From Saccharicrinis sp965230625 (GTDB taxonomy: Bacteria > Bacteroidota > Bacteroidia > Bacteroidales > Marinilabiliaceae), in the NCBI GenBank assembly GCA_965230625.1, contig CBDDLL010000001.1, positions 4,154,001 through 4,218,000 on the forward strand: a stretch of 64,000 nucleotides of DNA, given 5' to 3'. Below are positions 25,379 through 34,770 of this stretch, piece by piece (the first letter of the stretch is position 1; each line of letters starts with the position of its first letter). Under the pieces are notes generated by a model, which was not told the origin of the DNA, made no database searches, and worked only from the letters and a program-made list of their open reading frames with translations. The translations under genes and the position numbers were made by a program.

Positions 25379-27901
25379 TTATTCATTTGAGTTATTTTCC
25401 GAATAAGTATTATCATCATCAGTAGCATTTTCTTGTTCAGCGTCTTGATTTTCCTCTCTAAAAGCAGATACTTTTGCAACTGAAGCTATTTGATCACTAT
25501 TTCTCAGGTTAATTACTTTTACTCCTTGCGTAGCTCTACCTGTAGTTCTAATTTCTGATAAAGCTAAACGAATTGTAATACCTGATTTATTAATAATCAT
25601 TAAATCATTATCGTCAGTAACACTTTTAATAGATATTAATGCCCCTGTTTTATCTGTGATTTTCATTGTTTTTACTCCTTTACCACCTCTGTTGGTAATT
25701 CGGTAATCTTCAATTTTAGATCTTTTTCCAAATCCATTTTCCGAAACAACAAGTACATCCTCTTGCTCAATATCTTTCACACATATCATGCCAACAACCT
25801 CGTCGTTATCTGTATCAAGTGCTATACCTCTAACACCCAATCCGGTACGCCCAATGCATCTTACCTTCGACTCATTAAATCTAATAGCTCTACCAGATCT
25901 TGTAGCCATTAAAATTTCAGCTTCTCCATGAGTCAATCTTGCTTGAATCAACTCATCATCTTCCTTAATTGTAATTGCATTTACACCATTAACACGTGGA
26001 CGAGAATAATCAGCTAGTAAGGATTTTTTAATGACACCTTTTTTGGTACCCATTATAATGTAATGATTATTAATATAGTCCTGATCATTCAGCTTTTTAA
26101 CTTTAATAAAAGCTTTAACTTTATCATCTGCCTCAATATTTAAAAGGTTTTGTATTGCTCTACCTTTTGTATTTTTAGCACCCTCAGGAATTTCAAATAC
26201 TTTTAACCAAAAACACCTACCCTTTGTAGTAAAGAATAACATTGTGTTATGCATTGTTGCAGGATATAGATGTTCTATAAAGTCTTCGTCACGAGTGGTA
26301 CTTCCTTTAGAACCAACTCCTCCTCTAGATTGTGTTTTAAATTCGGCCAAAGGAGTTCGCTTAATATAACCCATATGTGAAATAGTAATTATCATCTCAT
26401 CATCAGCATAAAAATCCTCAGGATTAAATTCTTCAGATGAATAAACTATCTCTGTTTTTCTCTCATCGCCGTATTTATCTCTTATTTCTACTAACTCCTC
26501 TGTTATAATCTGCATTCTACGAGGCTCATGCTCAAGAATATCTTTTAAGTCAGCAATCTCTTTTAACAAATCATCATATTCTGCTCTTAGTTTATCTTGC
26601 TCTAGTCCGGTTAATTGTCTTAACCTCATATCTACAATTGCACGAGCTTGAATATCTGTTAATTCAAATCTTTCAATTAGATTTTCCCTTGCTTCATCAG
26701 GACTTGATGCAGCTCTAATTATTTTTATTACCTCGTCAATGTTATCGCTGGCAATAATAAGCCCTTCTAATATATGAGCTCTTTTTTCGGCTTGTTCTAG
26801 TTCGTACTGAGTACGTCTTGTAACAACTTCGTGTCTATGCTCAACAAAATTACTGATTAAACCTTTTAAGTTAAGCAGTTGAGGACGTCCTTTAACCAGT
26901 GCTATATTATTAACACTAAATGAAGATTGTAGTGCGGTTAATTTATATAAGTTATTTAAAACTACATTAGCAATAGCATCACGTTTTAAATCAACTACAA
27001 TACGCATTCCTTCACGGTCAGATTCATCATTTACATTAGAAATACCTTCTATCTTCTTTTCGTTAACTAAGTCGGCAATTTTTATAATTAACTCGGCCTT
27101 GTTTACTAAATAAGGTATTTCTGATATTATTATTTTATCTTTTCCGTTTTTATCTGTTTCAACCTCAGCTTTTGCTCTAACAATTACTCTACCTCTTCCA
27201 GTCTCAAAAGCTTCTTTAACACCTTTATAACCATAAATTATTCCTCCAGTTGGAAAATCAGGTGCTTTTACATACTCCAATAATCCGTCAACGTCAATTT
27301 CATTATTTTCTATATACGCAATAGTAGCATTGACAATTTCGGTTAAATTGTGCGGAGGCATATTAGTTGCCATACCAACAGCAATACCAGAGGCACCATT
27401 AACTAAAAGGTTTGGTATTTTTGTAGGAAGTACAGTTGGTTCTTGAATAGAGTCGTCAAAATTCAATTGAAAATCAACTGTTCTTTTCTCTATGTCAACT
27501 AAAGTCTCTTCAGCTATTTTATTTAATCTAGCCTCAGTATAACGCATTGCTGCGGGACTATCACCGTCAACAGAACCAAAGTTACCTTGTCCATCAATTA
27601 AAGGATAGCGTAAAGACCAATCCTGTGCCATCCTAACCATGGCAAAATACACTGATGAATCTCCATGAGGGTGATACTTACCTAACACCTCTCCTACAAT
27701 TCTGGCCGATTTCTTATATGGCTTTGTGGAAGTAATTCCCAAATCACTCATTCCAAATAGCACGCGCCTGTGTACAGGTTTAAAACCATCTCTCACATCA
27801 GGTAACGCCCTGGAAACGATTACCGACATCGAATAATCGATGTAGGCCGACTTCATTTCTTCCTCAATATTAATCTTTATTATTTTCTCTCCTTCAGCCA
27901 T
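25379..27901 (-). CDS. gyrA: DNA gyrase subunit A
   Basis: 840 residues. The winged-helix breakage domain contains GRARIVGEVLGKYHPHGDSSVYF-like sequence (residues ~65-86) and the catalytic R120-Y121 in AAMRYTEARL. A coiled-coil tower follows (residues ~370-480). The C-terminal beta-pinwheel carries the gyrase-specific GyrA box as TNRGGKG, which separates it from ParC. With GyrB it introduces negative supercoils. The quinolone-determining positions are Ser82 (E. coli Ser83) and Phe86 (E. coli Asp87). The acidic C-terminal tail (DAEQENATDDD) is low complexity. Confidence 0.96.
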   Translation of the reverse strand: MAEGEKIIKINIEEEMKSAYIDYSMSVIVSRALPDVRDGFKPVHRRVLFGMSDLGITSTKPYKKSARIVGEVLGKYHPHGDSSVYFAMVRMAQDWSLRYPLIDGQGNFGSVDGDSPAAMRYTEARLNKIAEETLVDIEKRTVDFQLNFDDSIQEPTVLPTKIPNLLVNGASGIAVGMATNMPPHNLTEIVNATIAYIENNEIDVDGLLEYVKAPDFPTGGIIYGYKGVKEAFETGRGRVIVRAKAEVETDKNGKDKIIISEIPYLVNKAELIIKIADLVNEKKIEGISNVNDESDREGMRIVVDLKRDAIANVVLNNLYKLTALQSSFSVNNIALVKGRPQLLNLKGLISNFVEHRHEVVTRRTQYELEQAEKRAHILEGLIIASDNIDEVIKIIRAASSPDEARENLIERFELTDIQARAIVDMRLRQLTGLEQDKLRAEYDDLLKEIADLKDILEHEPRRMQIITEELVEIRDKYGDERKTEIVYSSEEFNPEDFYADDEMIITISHMGYIKRTPLAEFKTQSRGGVGSKGSTTRDEDFIEHLYPATMHNTMLFFTTKGRCFWLKVFEIPEGAKNTKGRAIQNLLNIEADDKVKAFIKVKKLNDQDYINNHYIIMGTKKGVIKKSLLADYSRPRVNGVNAITIKEDDELIQARLTHGEAEILMATRSGRAIRFNESKVRCIGRTGLGVRGIALDTDNDEVVGMICVKDIEQEDVLVVSENGFGKRSKIEDYRITNRGGKGVKTMKITDKTGALISIKSVTDDNDLMIINKSGITIRLALSEIRTTGRATQGVKVINLRNSDQIASVAKVSAFREENQDAEQENATDDDNTYSENNSNE

Positions 27902-27935
27902 TTAATATTAAATTATGAATTAGAATATACAAACG

Positions 27936-27963
27936 AAAACAGGCTTTGAACAGCCTGTTTTTT
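27936..27963 (+). terminator. Strong hairpin in the gyrA leader, terminator-like on the plus strand
   Basis: AAAACAGGCT and AGCCTGTTTT form a 10-bp stem with a 6-base loop, followed on the plus strand by more Ts. It lies 35 bases upstream of the gyrA start on the opposite strand, so gyrA mRNA would also carry the hairpin in its leader. No plus-strand gene ends here, which makes the placement unusual. Confidence 0.55.
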
Positions 27964-28146
27964 GGTCGGCCTAATTTAGTTAATTATACGGTAAATAGAA
28001 AGTGAAAAAGTACACAATTTATTAACAAGGATTGAACAATCTGAAAAGCGCTATTATATTGCTATTTTTATAAAAATACTATGCAAAATTTAAAATAAAT
28101 AGTACTTTTAAATTAGCATTATGTTACTTTATTAATATAATATTGT

Positions 28147-28203
28147 AATGTCAAGTTTGTACAAACTGACATTTAAAACATAATAATACTGTTGAAATGT
28201 CAG
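28147..28203 (+). promoter_or_regulatory. Complex inverted-repeat region upstream of clpC
   Basis: AATGTC (28147-28152) and GACATT (28168-28173) flank a perfect 14-bp palindrome (AGTTTG-TA-CAAACT). The right arm CTGACATTT (28166-28174) can instead pair with AAATGTCAG at 28195-28203. The region lies 63-119 bases before the clpC ATG. It could be a regulator operator (TGTCA-N13-TGACA) or alternative RNA pairing in the leader. Confidence 0.45.
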
Positions 28204-28265
28204 TATTAAATAAAATTGTACAATATTTGTTCTATTATTGCAATACTTTAGAAAAAATATATCAT

Positions 28266-30794
28266 ATGAATCTGAACTTTTCGCAAAGGATAAATGATGT
28301 TATTGGTTTTTCAAAGGAAGAAGCTGAAAGATTAGGTAATCCATACATTTCCCCTGAACATTTGCTGTTAGGTTTAATAAGAGAGGGAGAAGGTACTGCT
28401 ATTGAAATTTTAGAGCAACTCCAAGTTGATTTAGATAACTTAAAAGCGAATATTGAATCTAAATTAAAAACTAATGTGGTATTAGAACATACAGATCATA
28501 TTCCACTGTTAAAATCATCAGAAAGGATTTTAAGACTTATATACTTAGAAGCACGCTCTGTAAAAAGTGAAAACATTAACACAGGACATCTGTTGTTAGC
28601 ATTATTAAAGGACAACCAAGGATTTATACCAGAACTTATGGAAGAAGAAAATATAAATTACGAAAAAGTAAAAGCATTAATGGCTAACAATGAGCCATTG
28701 GCAAAAGCTGATTTACCTGAAGATGATGATCAGGATAGTCCATTTTCAGGAGGAGGTTCCGATTCTCCTCGTTCTTCGGGAGGATCAAAAAGTTCCGACA
28801 CACCAGTTTTAGACAATTTTGGAATTGACATGACCCAGGCTGCAGAAGATGGGAAACTGGATCCAATAGTTGGTCGTGAAGGAGAAATTGAAAGATTGGC
28901 GCAGATTCTTAGTAGACGTAAAAAAAACAATCCTATTTTAATTGGAGAACCAGGTGTTGGTAAATCTGCAATTGCCGAAGGTTTAGCTATACGAATTCAC
29001 AAAAAGAAGGTATCTCGCGTTCTATTTGATAAAAGAGTAATAACACTGGACCTTGCTTCTATTGTTGCAGGAACTAAATATAGAGGACAATTTGAAGAAA
29101 GAATGAAAGCTATATTAAATGAGCTTTCAAAGAATCCTAACATTATTCTTTTTATTGACGAGATCCATACTATTGTTGGAGCTGGTGGTGCAACTGGTTC
29201 TCTTGATGCTGCCAACATGCTTAAACCAGCTTTAGCGCGAGGAGAAATTCAATGTATTGGAGCAACTACCTTGGATGAATACAGGCAACACATTGAAAAA
29301 GATGGTGCGTTAGAAAGAAGGTTTCAAAAAGTAATGGTGGAGCCTACTTCAATTGATGAAACAGTTGAAATACTTAATAATATTAAAGAAAAATACGAAG
29401 ATCACCATAATGTTAGTTTTACAGATGATGCAATTGATGCCTGTGTTAAGCTAACAGAAAGATATATTACAGATCGCCACTTACCAGATAAAGCAATTGA
29501 TGCATTAGATGAAGCAGGTTCACGAGTTCATATTTCAAACATTGTTGTTCCGGAAACTATTTTAAAATTAGAGCACCAAATTGACGAAACTAAAGAGAAC
29601 AAAATAAAAGCCGTGAAGGCTCAAAACTTTGAATTGGCAGCTAGTTTTAGAGATAAGGAAAAAACTTATTTAGAAGAATTGAATAGTGCTAAAGAAAAGT
29701 GGGAATTAGAATTACAACAACATAGAGAAACTGTAGATGTAGAAAAAGTGGCTGAAGTTGTTGCCATGATGACAGGTATCCCTGTGCAAAGAGTAGCTCA
29801 AGCAGAAGGTTCGAGGTTGTTGCAAATGGGTGATAAGCTTAAAGGTAGCGTAATTGGTCAAGAAGAGGCTATTCAAAAAATAGTTAAAGCTATTCAAAGG
29901 AATAGAGCTGGACTTAAAGATCCAAACAGACCTATTGGTTCTTTTGTATTCCTTGGACCTACAGGAGTTGGTAAAACACACTTAGCTAAAGTTCTTGCTA
30001 AATATCTATTTGATTCAACAGAAGCGTTGATACGAATTGACATGAGTGAATACATGGAAAAATTTTCTGTATCGAGACTTGTTGGAGCTCCTCCAGGATA
30101 TGTTGGATATGAAGAAGGCGGTCAGCTAACGGAAAAAGTAAGGAGAAGACCATATTCTGTTGTTTTATTGGATGAGATTGAAAAAGCGCACCCAGATGTA
30201 TTCAATTTATTATTACAAGTATTAGATGAAGGTCGTTTAACTGACAGCTTAGGAAGAAAAGTAGACTTTAAAAATACTATAGTAATTATGACTTCCAATA
30301 TTGGAAGCCGCGAATTAAAAGACTTTGGTAGAGGTGTAGGTTTTCAGGCAAGCAGTAGAGAGTCTGACTCAGATCATGCACGACACGTAATACAAAAAGC
30401 ACTGAAAAAAGCATTTGCTCCTGAATTTATTAATCGAATTGATGATGTTGTTGTTTTCAATACGTTAGAGAAAGAAGATATTTATAAAATCATTGATATT
30501 GAACTAAAAGGATTGTATTCTAGAGTTGAAGCTTTAGGTTACAAGTTAGAATTAACAACTGAAGCTAAAGATTATATTTCTTCAAAAGGATTTGATAGTA
30601 ATTTTGGTGCCAGACCATTGAAAAGAGCTATTCAAAAATATCTAGAAGATGAAATGGCAGAAGTTATTATTCAAGCATCTGTTTCGGAAGGAGATATTAT
30701 TAAGGTAGATTTTAATGAGAAGGAAGAAAAAATATTTACTTCGATAGAGAAAAAAGAAAAAGCTTTGAATGACTCTGCTGAAAATCAGAATTAA
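28266..30794 (+). CDS. clpC: ClpC-type AAA+ unfoldase
   Basis: 842 residues from ATG 28266; the upstream in-frame ATG/GTG extension lacks similarity to the family. The N-domain repeats FSQRINDVIGFSKEEAERLG...ISPEHLLLGLIREGEG and NTGHLLLALL. A Gly/Ser/Asp-rich linker follows (~150-180). AAA-1 has GEPGVGKSAIAEGLA and LFIDEIHTIVGAGG, a UVR-like middle domain sits around ASFRDKEKTYLEEL, and AAA-2 has GPTGVGKTHLAKVLA with VVLLDEIEKAH and sensor 2 GARPLKRAIQKYLED. It feeds unfolded proteins to ClpP and takes part in stress proteolysis. It is divergent from gyrA and followed by a strong terminator. Confidence 0.95.
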   Translation: MNLNFSQRINDVIGFSKEEAERLGNPYISPEHLLLGLIREGEGTAIEILEQLQVDLDNLKANIESKLKTNVVLEHTDHIPLLKSSERILRLIYLEARSVKSENINTGHLLLALLKDNQGFIPELMEEENINYEKVKALMANNEPLAKADLPEDDDQDSPFSGGGSDSPRSSGGSKSSDTPVLDNFGIDMTQAAEDGKLDPIVGREGEIERLAQILSRRKKNNPILIGEPGVGKSAIAEGLAIRIHKKKVSRVLFDKRVITLDLASIVAGTKYRGQFEERMKAILNELSKNPNIILFIDEIHTIVGAGGATGSLDAANMLKPALARGEIQCIGATTLDEYRQHIEKDGALERRFQKVMVEPTSIDETVEILNNIKEKYEDHHNVSFTDDAIDACVKLTERYITDRHLPDKAIDALDEAGSRVHISNIVVPETILKLEHQIDETKENKIKAVKAQNFELAASFRDKEKTYLEELNSAKEKWELELQQHRETVDVEKVAEVVAMMTGIPVQRVAQAEGSRLLQMGDKLKGSVIGQEEAIQKIVKAIQRNRAGLKDPNRPIGSFVFLGPTGVGKTHLAKVLAKYLFDSTEALIRIDMSEYMEKFSVSRLVGAPPGYVGYEEGGQLTEKVRRRPYSVVLLDEIEKAHPDVFNLLLQVLDEGRLTDSLGRKVDFKNTIVIMTSNIGSRELKDFGRGVGFQASSRESDSDHARHVIQKALKKAFAPEFINRIDDVVVFNTLEKEDIYKIIDIELKGLYSRVEALGYKLELTTEAKDYISSKGFDSNFGARPLKRAIQKYLEDEMAEVIIQASVSEGDIIKVDFNEKEEKIFTSIEKKEKALNDSAENQN

Positions 30795-30810
30795 ATAATG
30801 AAAAAATAAT

Positions 30811-30848
30811 AAAACAAAACGGGATGAAATTCATCCCGTTTTGTTTTA
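30811..30848. terminator. Bidirectional terminator between clpC and dacB
   Basis: A long, perfectly symmetric stem (AAAACAAAACGGGATGAA with its complement) lies between two convergent genes. With A-runs on one side and T-runs on the other it works in both directions. Confidence 0.92.
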
Positions 30849-30869
30849 TATGGATTTCCTGTATCATAA

Positions 30870-32258
30870 CTAAAGTGCTAACTGTGTAATTTTTTCATCC
30901 ATTAATTTTCTAATTTCTTGTGTTGGCACTAAAAAATTATTGGCTACTATGCAAAATGCTACATACCCTAGTTTAGAATCAAAAATATAACCACAATATC
31001 CCAGTACTCCCTCCATAGAACCGCTTTTCCCAACAATCCTACCTTTTAGTTGAGGGTTTTTAAATACAGATTTTAGTGTACCTGACTCCCCTCCTTTTGC
31101 TAAAGATTTTACAAATACATCAAAATGAGCACTATTGTTATGCATCCAACAAAGTAATTGAACCATACCATTGGACGAAATTAAATTTTTAGGTGTCAAT
31201 CCACTTCCATCTCTAATTCTAAAATGATTACTAAATTCAATTTTATTAGACCAAAAATCTTTAACAACCTTGTGTCCATTTTCCCAATTACTTACATTCT
31301 TTTTAGTATTAGCTAGTGTTAACAATAGTTGATCAGCGAAAAGATTATTACTTTTTTGATTGATTATTCTAATAATATCAGACAATCTAGGAGAAAAATG
31401 AGTATGAAGATGTTGTTTATCTTGAAAATCTATATTATTAATATCTCTATTATTACTTATTACAATACCTTCAGAATTTAAGAAGTTCATTAAGCCTTCT
31501 TTAAAAGTGATTTCTGGATCTGGCATAGCAGCCTTTATTTTAAACCTGGATCTATTATCAGGGATAGATCCTTCTATCCACCATTTATTGACTTCATTGA
31601 TACCATAAACATATGCACTATCTTTATTATGTTTTGCAGCCACTACTCTACAATCTAGTTTATATGGAAATATTTGAGGTTTTGTTGAAAGAACTTCGCA
31701 AACTGAACCAACTTGTTTTGAACTTAGGATTACCTCAACAGTATTATCCATCCAATTAAATCCTTTAGGAGATGCTCCATAGTAATTACCCATGTCTTCC
31801 CAAAGTCTGGGTGCGGAGTACGGAATTTTTTCAGATTCAATTATAATTTCACCTGCTATTTTTTTTATATTGTTTTGTTTTAGAGAACTTGATATTTCAG
31901 AAAATAACAAAATTGGTTTTGTAGTTTCAAAATATTTTGAACCTAAAGTGGGATCACCCGATGACTTAACTACTAAATTCCCAATTAACACACCTTCTTC
32001 AACTCTACCCGAAATATAAAATTCTGTTTTGTAATGATAATAAGGACCTAATATTTCGATTGCTGTAGCTGTTGTGATTATTTTTGTTAATGAAGCCGGA
32101 ATTAATCTGTAGTTTTGATTCTGAGAATAAATAACCGAGTCTAATTCTGTAACTTTTACTTTACCAGAAATAATTGCTCCATCATCCTCCAAGTTGAATT
32201 GAGCAACAATAGTATTTATTGTAATTATGAAAATTAAGGTAAATATTATTCTTCTCAT
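30870..32258 (-). CDS. dacB: D-alanyl-D-alanine carboxypeptidase/endopeptidase, PBP4 type
   Basis: 462 residues, signal peptide RRIIFTLIFIITINTIVAQ. Active-site motifs of the S13 family are seen: SxxK as S56-L-T-K59 in IPASLTKIITTATAIEIL, SxN in QKSNNLFADQLLL, and KSG in GKSGSMEGVLGYCGY. Domain II/III insertions between the first two motifs are typical of the family. It trims D-alanine from, or cleaves cross-links in, peptidoglycan in the periplasm. Its start overlaps the stop of the upstream lipoprotein gene by 4 bases, indicating translational coupling. Confidence 0.92.
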   Translation of the reverse strand: MRRIIFTLIFIITINTIVAQFNLEDDGAIISGKVKVTELDSVIYSQNQNYRLIPASLTKIITTATAIEILGPYYHYKTEFYISGRVEEGVLIGNLVVKSSGDPTLGSKYFETTKPILLFSEISSSLKQNNIKKIAGEIIIESEKIPYSAPRLWEDMGNYYGASPKGFNWMDNTVEVILSSKQVGSVCEVLSTKPQIFPYKLDCRVVAAKHNKDSAYVYGINEVNKWWIEGSIPDNRSRFKIKAAMPDPEITFKEGLMNFLNSEGIVISNNRDINNIDFQDKQHLHTHFSPRLSDIIRIINQKSNNLFADQLLLTLANTKKNVSNWENGHKVVKDFWSNKIEFSNHFRIRDGSGLTPKNLISSNGMVQLLCWMHNNSAHFDVFVKSLAKGGESGTLKSVFKNPQLKGRIVGKSGSMEGVLGYCGYIFDSKLGYVAFCIVANNFLVPTQEIRKLMDEKITQLAL

Positions 32259-33298
32259 TTTATTTCTCCTACTTGAATTTTTAAATTTTCAACTGCCTTT
32301 GATCTACTATCCATATACCTAGAATATTCAATGAGTCTAGTTTTATCAAGTATAGCAGATTGAGAATTTAGTTTACTTAACTCTTCCAATCCCTTTTTTA
32401 ACCAATAAGTTGCAGACTCATAATCCCCTAAAATTTCAGATGCAACTGCTAAATTGTAAGCAGATCGAGCTTTAGTTTTCTTTGTAGAATGATCAAAAAC
32501 ATATTTCCAAAGTTTTATTGCTTCTCCCCACTCTTCTTTACGTACAAATTCACTTGCTTGTAGAAATTGATAATTACCTGATTGATAATATCCTCTTTTT
32601 TGCTTTTCCCAATATGGCGCTGCATGAGTTGCTGCTGAAACTCCTAAATAATTAGCTAATTCTGCTAAGCTTTCTTTTATTGGTGGTAATTCTCCTGCTA
32701 TCTGTTCAATATTTACACCTTCTCCTGACCAAGAAATTGTATCTCTTTGTACTTCCTTGTAAATGTGTGTTTTTTTCTCATTATCATATCCAATCCATAA
32801 TATTGTTCCAGACGCATTTAAGTAACCATATAATATACCATCATACACCTTCTCTACGTTTATATATGTAGCATATTTATTTTTCTCAAATGCAATAACA
32901 GCATCTGCATTATATTTTTTACATAAATCATTTACCTTCTGCCAACTTAATTCCCACTTTTTTAATGAATTAATGTCTTTATTATTATTGTGATGTATAT
33001 AAATCGAATCAAAAAAGTTTCGAAATTCTAGTTCTTCTTTTAACGCTTTAAGCGCAATAGAAGAAAAATCATCCAGCCATATTGTATCAATAATAATAGT
33101 TTTATTCCTCAATGTTTTTACTTTATGAACATTCTCTCCTCTGTAAGGATTTGAATTATCAACTAATACAATAGATTTAATTTCAGGTCTAAATGAATGT
33201 TTCGCAGGTATTAATACTTCTAAATCAAAAGATTGGTAACTTACGCAACTACTTAAAGCAAATAAAACAAATAGAAAGAAAAGATTTTTATTTAACAT
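32255..33298 (-). CDS. Lipoprotein with TPR-like C-terminus (DUF6340-like)
   Basis: 347 residues. The signal peptide ends in lipobox LFALSSC (Cys ~18). The N-terminal ~220 residues match what I remember of the DUF6340 family of Bacteroidota (VLIPAKHSFRPEIKSIVLVDNSNPYRG, NADAVIAFEKNKYATY, PYWEKQKRGYYQSG). The last 110 residues form helical TPR-like pairs (EEWGEAIKLWKYVFDHSTKKTKARSAYNLAVASEILGDYESATYWLKKGLEEL). It is translationally coupled to dacB by a 4-base overlap, suggesting a cell-wall role, which is inference. Family assignment is tentative. Confidence 0.75.
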   Translation of the reverse strand: MLNKNLFFLFVLFALSSCVSYQSFDLEVLIPAKHSFRPEIKSIVLVDNSNPYRGENVHKVKTLRNKTIIIDTIWLDDFSSIALKALKEELEFRNFFDSIYIHHNNNKDINSLKKWELSWQKVNDLCKKYNADAVIAFEKNKYATYINVEKVYDGILYGYLNASGTILWIGYDNEKKTHIYKEVQRDTISWSGEGVNIEQIAGELPPIKESLAELANYLGVSAATHAAPYWEKQKRGYYQSGNYQFLQASEFVRKEEWGEAIKLWKYVFDHSTKKTKARSAYNLAVASEILGDYESATYWLKKGLEELSKLNSQSAILDKTRLIEYSRYMDSRSKAVENLKIQVGEIK

Positions 33299-33342
33299 AT
33301 TTGAATCTTAGGGAATAATCAACAGGTTTTTATTAACAAAAA

Positions 33343-33376
33343 AAATGCCTAAATATTTTCCAGTACTTAGGCATTT
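33343..33376 (-). terminator. Terminator of the alcohol dehydrogenase gene
   Basis: AAATGCCTAA and TTAGGCATTT form a 10-bp stem with a 14-base loop, followed on the minus strand by eight Ts. It starts 12 bases past the stop and insulates the downstream lipoprotein-dacB pair. Confidence 0.9.
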
Positions 33377-33387
33377 CAATTGATATC

Positions 33388-34551
33388 CTATTTACTCATT
33401 TCTAATATTTCAGTAACGGCTGAATTATTTAATCTTTTAAAGTAACCTATTGGTCCAAATTGGCAAGACTTATCCCCCATTTCTTTAAAGTATTCGTCAG
33501 GTATATCAACTTGCGATAATTTAGAAGGCATTCCTAAAGACACAAAGAAACTTTGTATTACATCTATGGTCTTCTTTGCAGATTGCATTTCATCTTCTTC
33601 CTCTATTCCAAAAACATTTTTACCCAATCTTGAAAATTTAAATGCATTTCTCTCATTTAGTACAAATTTCATCCAGTTGGGAAATAAAATAGCTAAACCT
33701 GCTCCGTGAGTTAAGTCATAAATGGCACTTACTTCGTGTTCAATCATATGTGTAGCCCAATCACCAGACATCTTTCCAGTTCCTGTTAATCCGTTTAATG
33801 CTAAACTCGAAGCCCACATTAAATTCGCTCTTGCTTCGTAATTTTCAGGTTCTTCTAATGCTATTGGACCATATTTAATACAAGTTTTTAAAATTCCCTC
33901 GGCAATACTATCCTGAATCTCAGTCCCCTTATCAGGTGTGAAATATTGTTCAAAGACGTGACTCATGATATCAACAACACCTGATGCCGTTTGCCATTTA
34001 TTTACAGTAAAAGTATATACGGGATCTAATATCGAGAATTTAGGTCGTAATAATTCACTTCCCATGGGAAGTTTTTCTTTAGTATCATCATTGGTAACAA
34101 CAGAACCTCCATTCATTTCTGAGCCAGTTGCAGCTAAAGTTAGTATTGTACCAATTGGCAATGGATTCTCAACAGTTGCCTTACGTTTAAAAAAATCCCA
34201 AACATTACCATTATATGAATAACCAGCAGCGATAGCTTTTGAACCATCAATAATGCTTCCTCCACCTATGGATAAAATAAAACCGATATTTTGTTCTCTG
34301 CAAATATTTATACCCTCAATTACACTTTTTAATCTTGGATTAGGCTGAATGCCTCCTAGTTCAGTAAAATATATTTCTTTTTCTTGTAATATTTTTTTTA
34401 CAGTATCTAACAACCCGCTTTTCACAACGGAACCTTGCCCGTATGTAATTAAAACACGATTACTATAATTTAATACTTCATCTGCCAGTTCGTTAATTTT
34501 GTTTTTTCCAAAAAGAATTTTCGTTGCAGCCTGATATGTAAAGTTTTTCAT
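33388..34551 (-). CDS. Iron-containing alcohol dehydrogenase, YqhD/BdhA-like
   Basis: 387 residues of the group III (Fe) alcohol dehydrogenase family. The NAD(P)-binding motif is ILSIGGGSIIDGSKAIA (~95-108). Metal ligands lie in ASGVVDIMSHVFEQYF (Asp, His) and in MIEHEVSAIYDLTHGAGLAILFP (two His). The spacing and the start KNFTYQAATKILFGKNKINEL resemble the NADP-dependent butanol dehydrogenase/YqhD subgroup, which reduces aldehydes. Cytoplasmic. It is divergent from the cytochrome b gene and ends in its own terminator. Confidence 0.92.
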   Translation of the reverse strand: MKNFTYQAATKILFGKNKINELADEVLNYSNRVLITYGQGSVVKSGLLDTVKKILQEKEIYFTELGGIQPNPRLKSVIEGINICREQNIGFILSIGGGSIIDGSKAIAAGYSYNGNVWDFFKRKATVENPLPIGTILTLAATGSEMNGGSVVTNDDTKEKLPMGSELLRPKFSILDPVYTFTVNKWQTASGVVDIMSHVFEQYFTPDKGTEIQDSIAEGILKTCIKYGPIALEEPENYEARANLMWASSLALNGLTGTGKMSGDWATHMIEHEVSAIYDLTHGAGLAILFPNWMKFVLNERNAFKFSRLGKNVFGIEEEDEMQSAKKTIDVIQSFFVSLGMPSKLSQVDIPDEYFKEMGDKSCQFGPIGYFKRLNNSAVTEILEMSK

Positions 34552-34770
34552 AATTTGACTATTAAATTACCATTTAAGTTAAATGTAAAAACACACTTTA
34601 ACCTAAGTTATATTCATTGTGTATTTTTGAATGTTAGTGTTCTATTTAGTCGCCTAATTTAATCAACAGCATTTAAATAATCAATCTTAATTTAATTGAA
34701 GCATATTTTCATTTTAAGATTAAATACATTTTATCTTTCTTTGTGTACTCATATAATTACATTTCGTGGA

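Noticed and set aside
34696..34770. Longer N-terminus of cytochrome b from TTG 34696
   Set aside because: The extra 25 residues have no family match and the ATG at 34771 gives the expected start.
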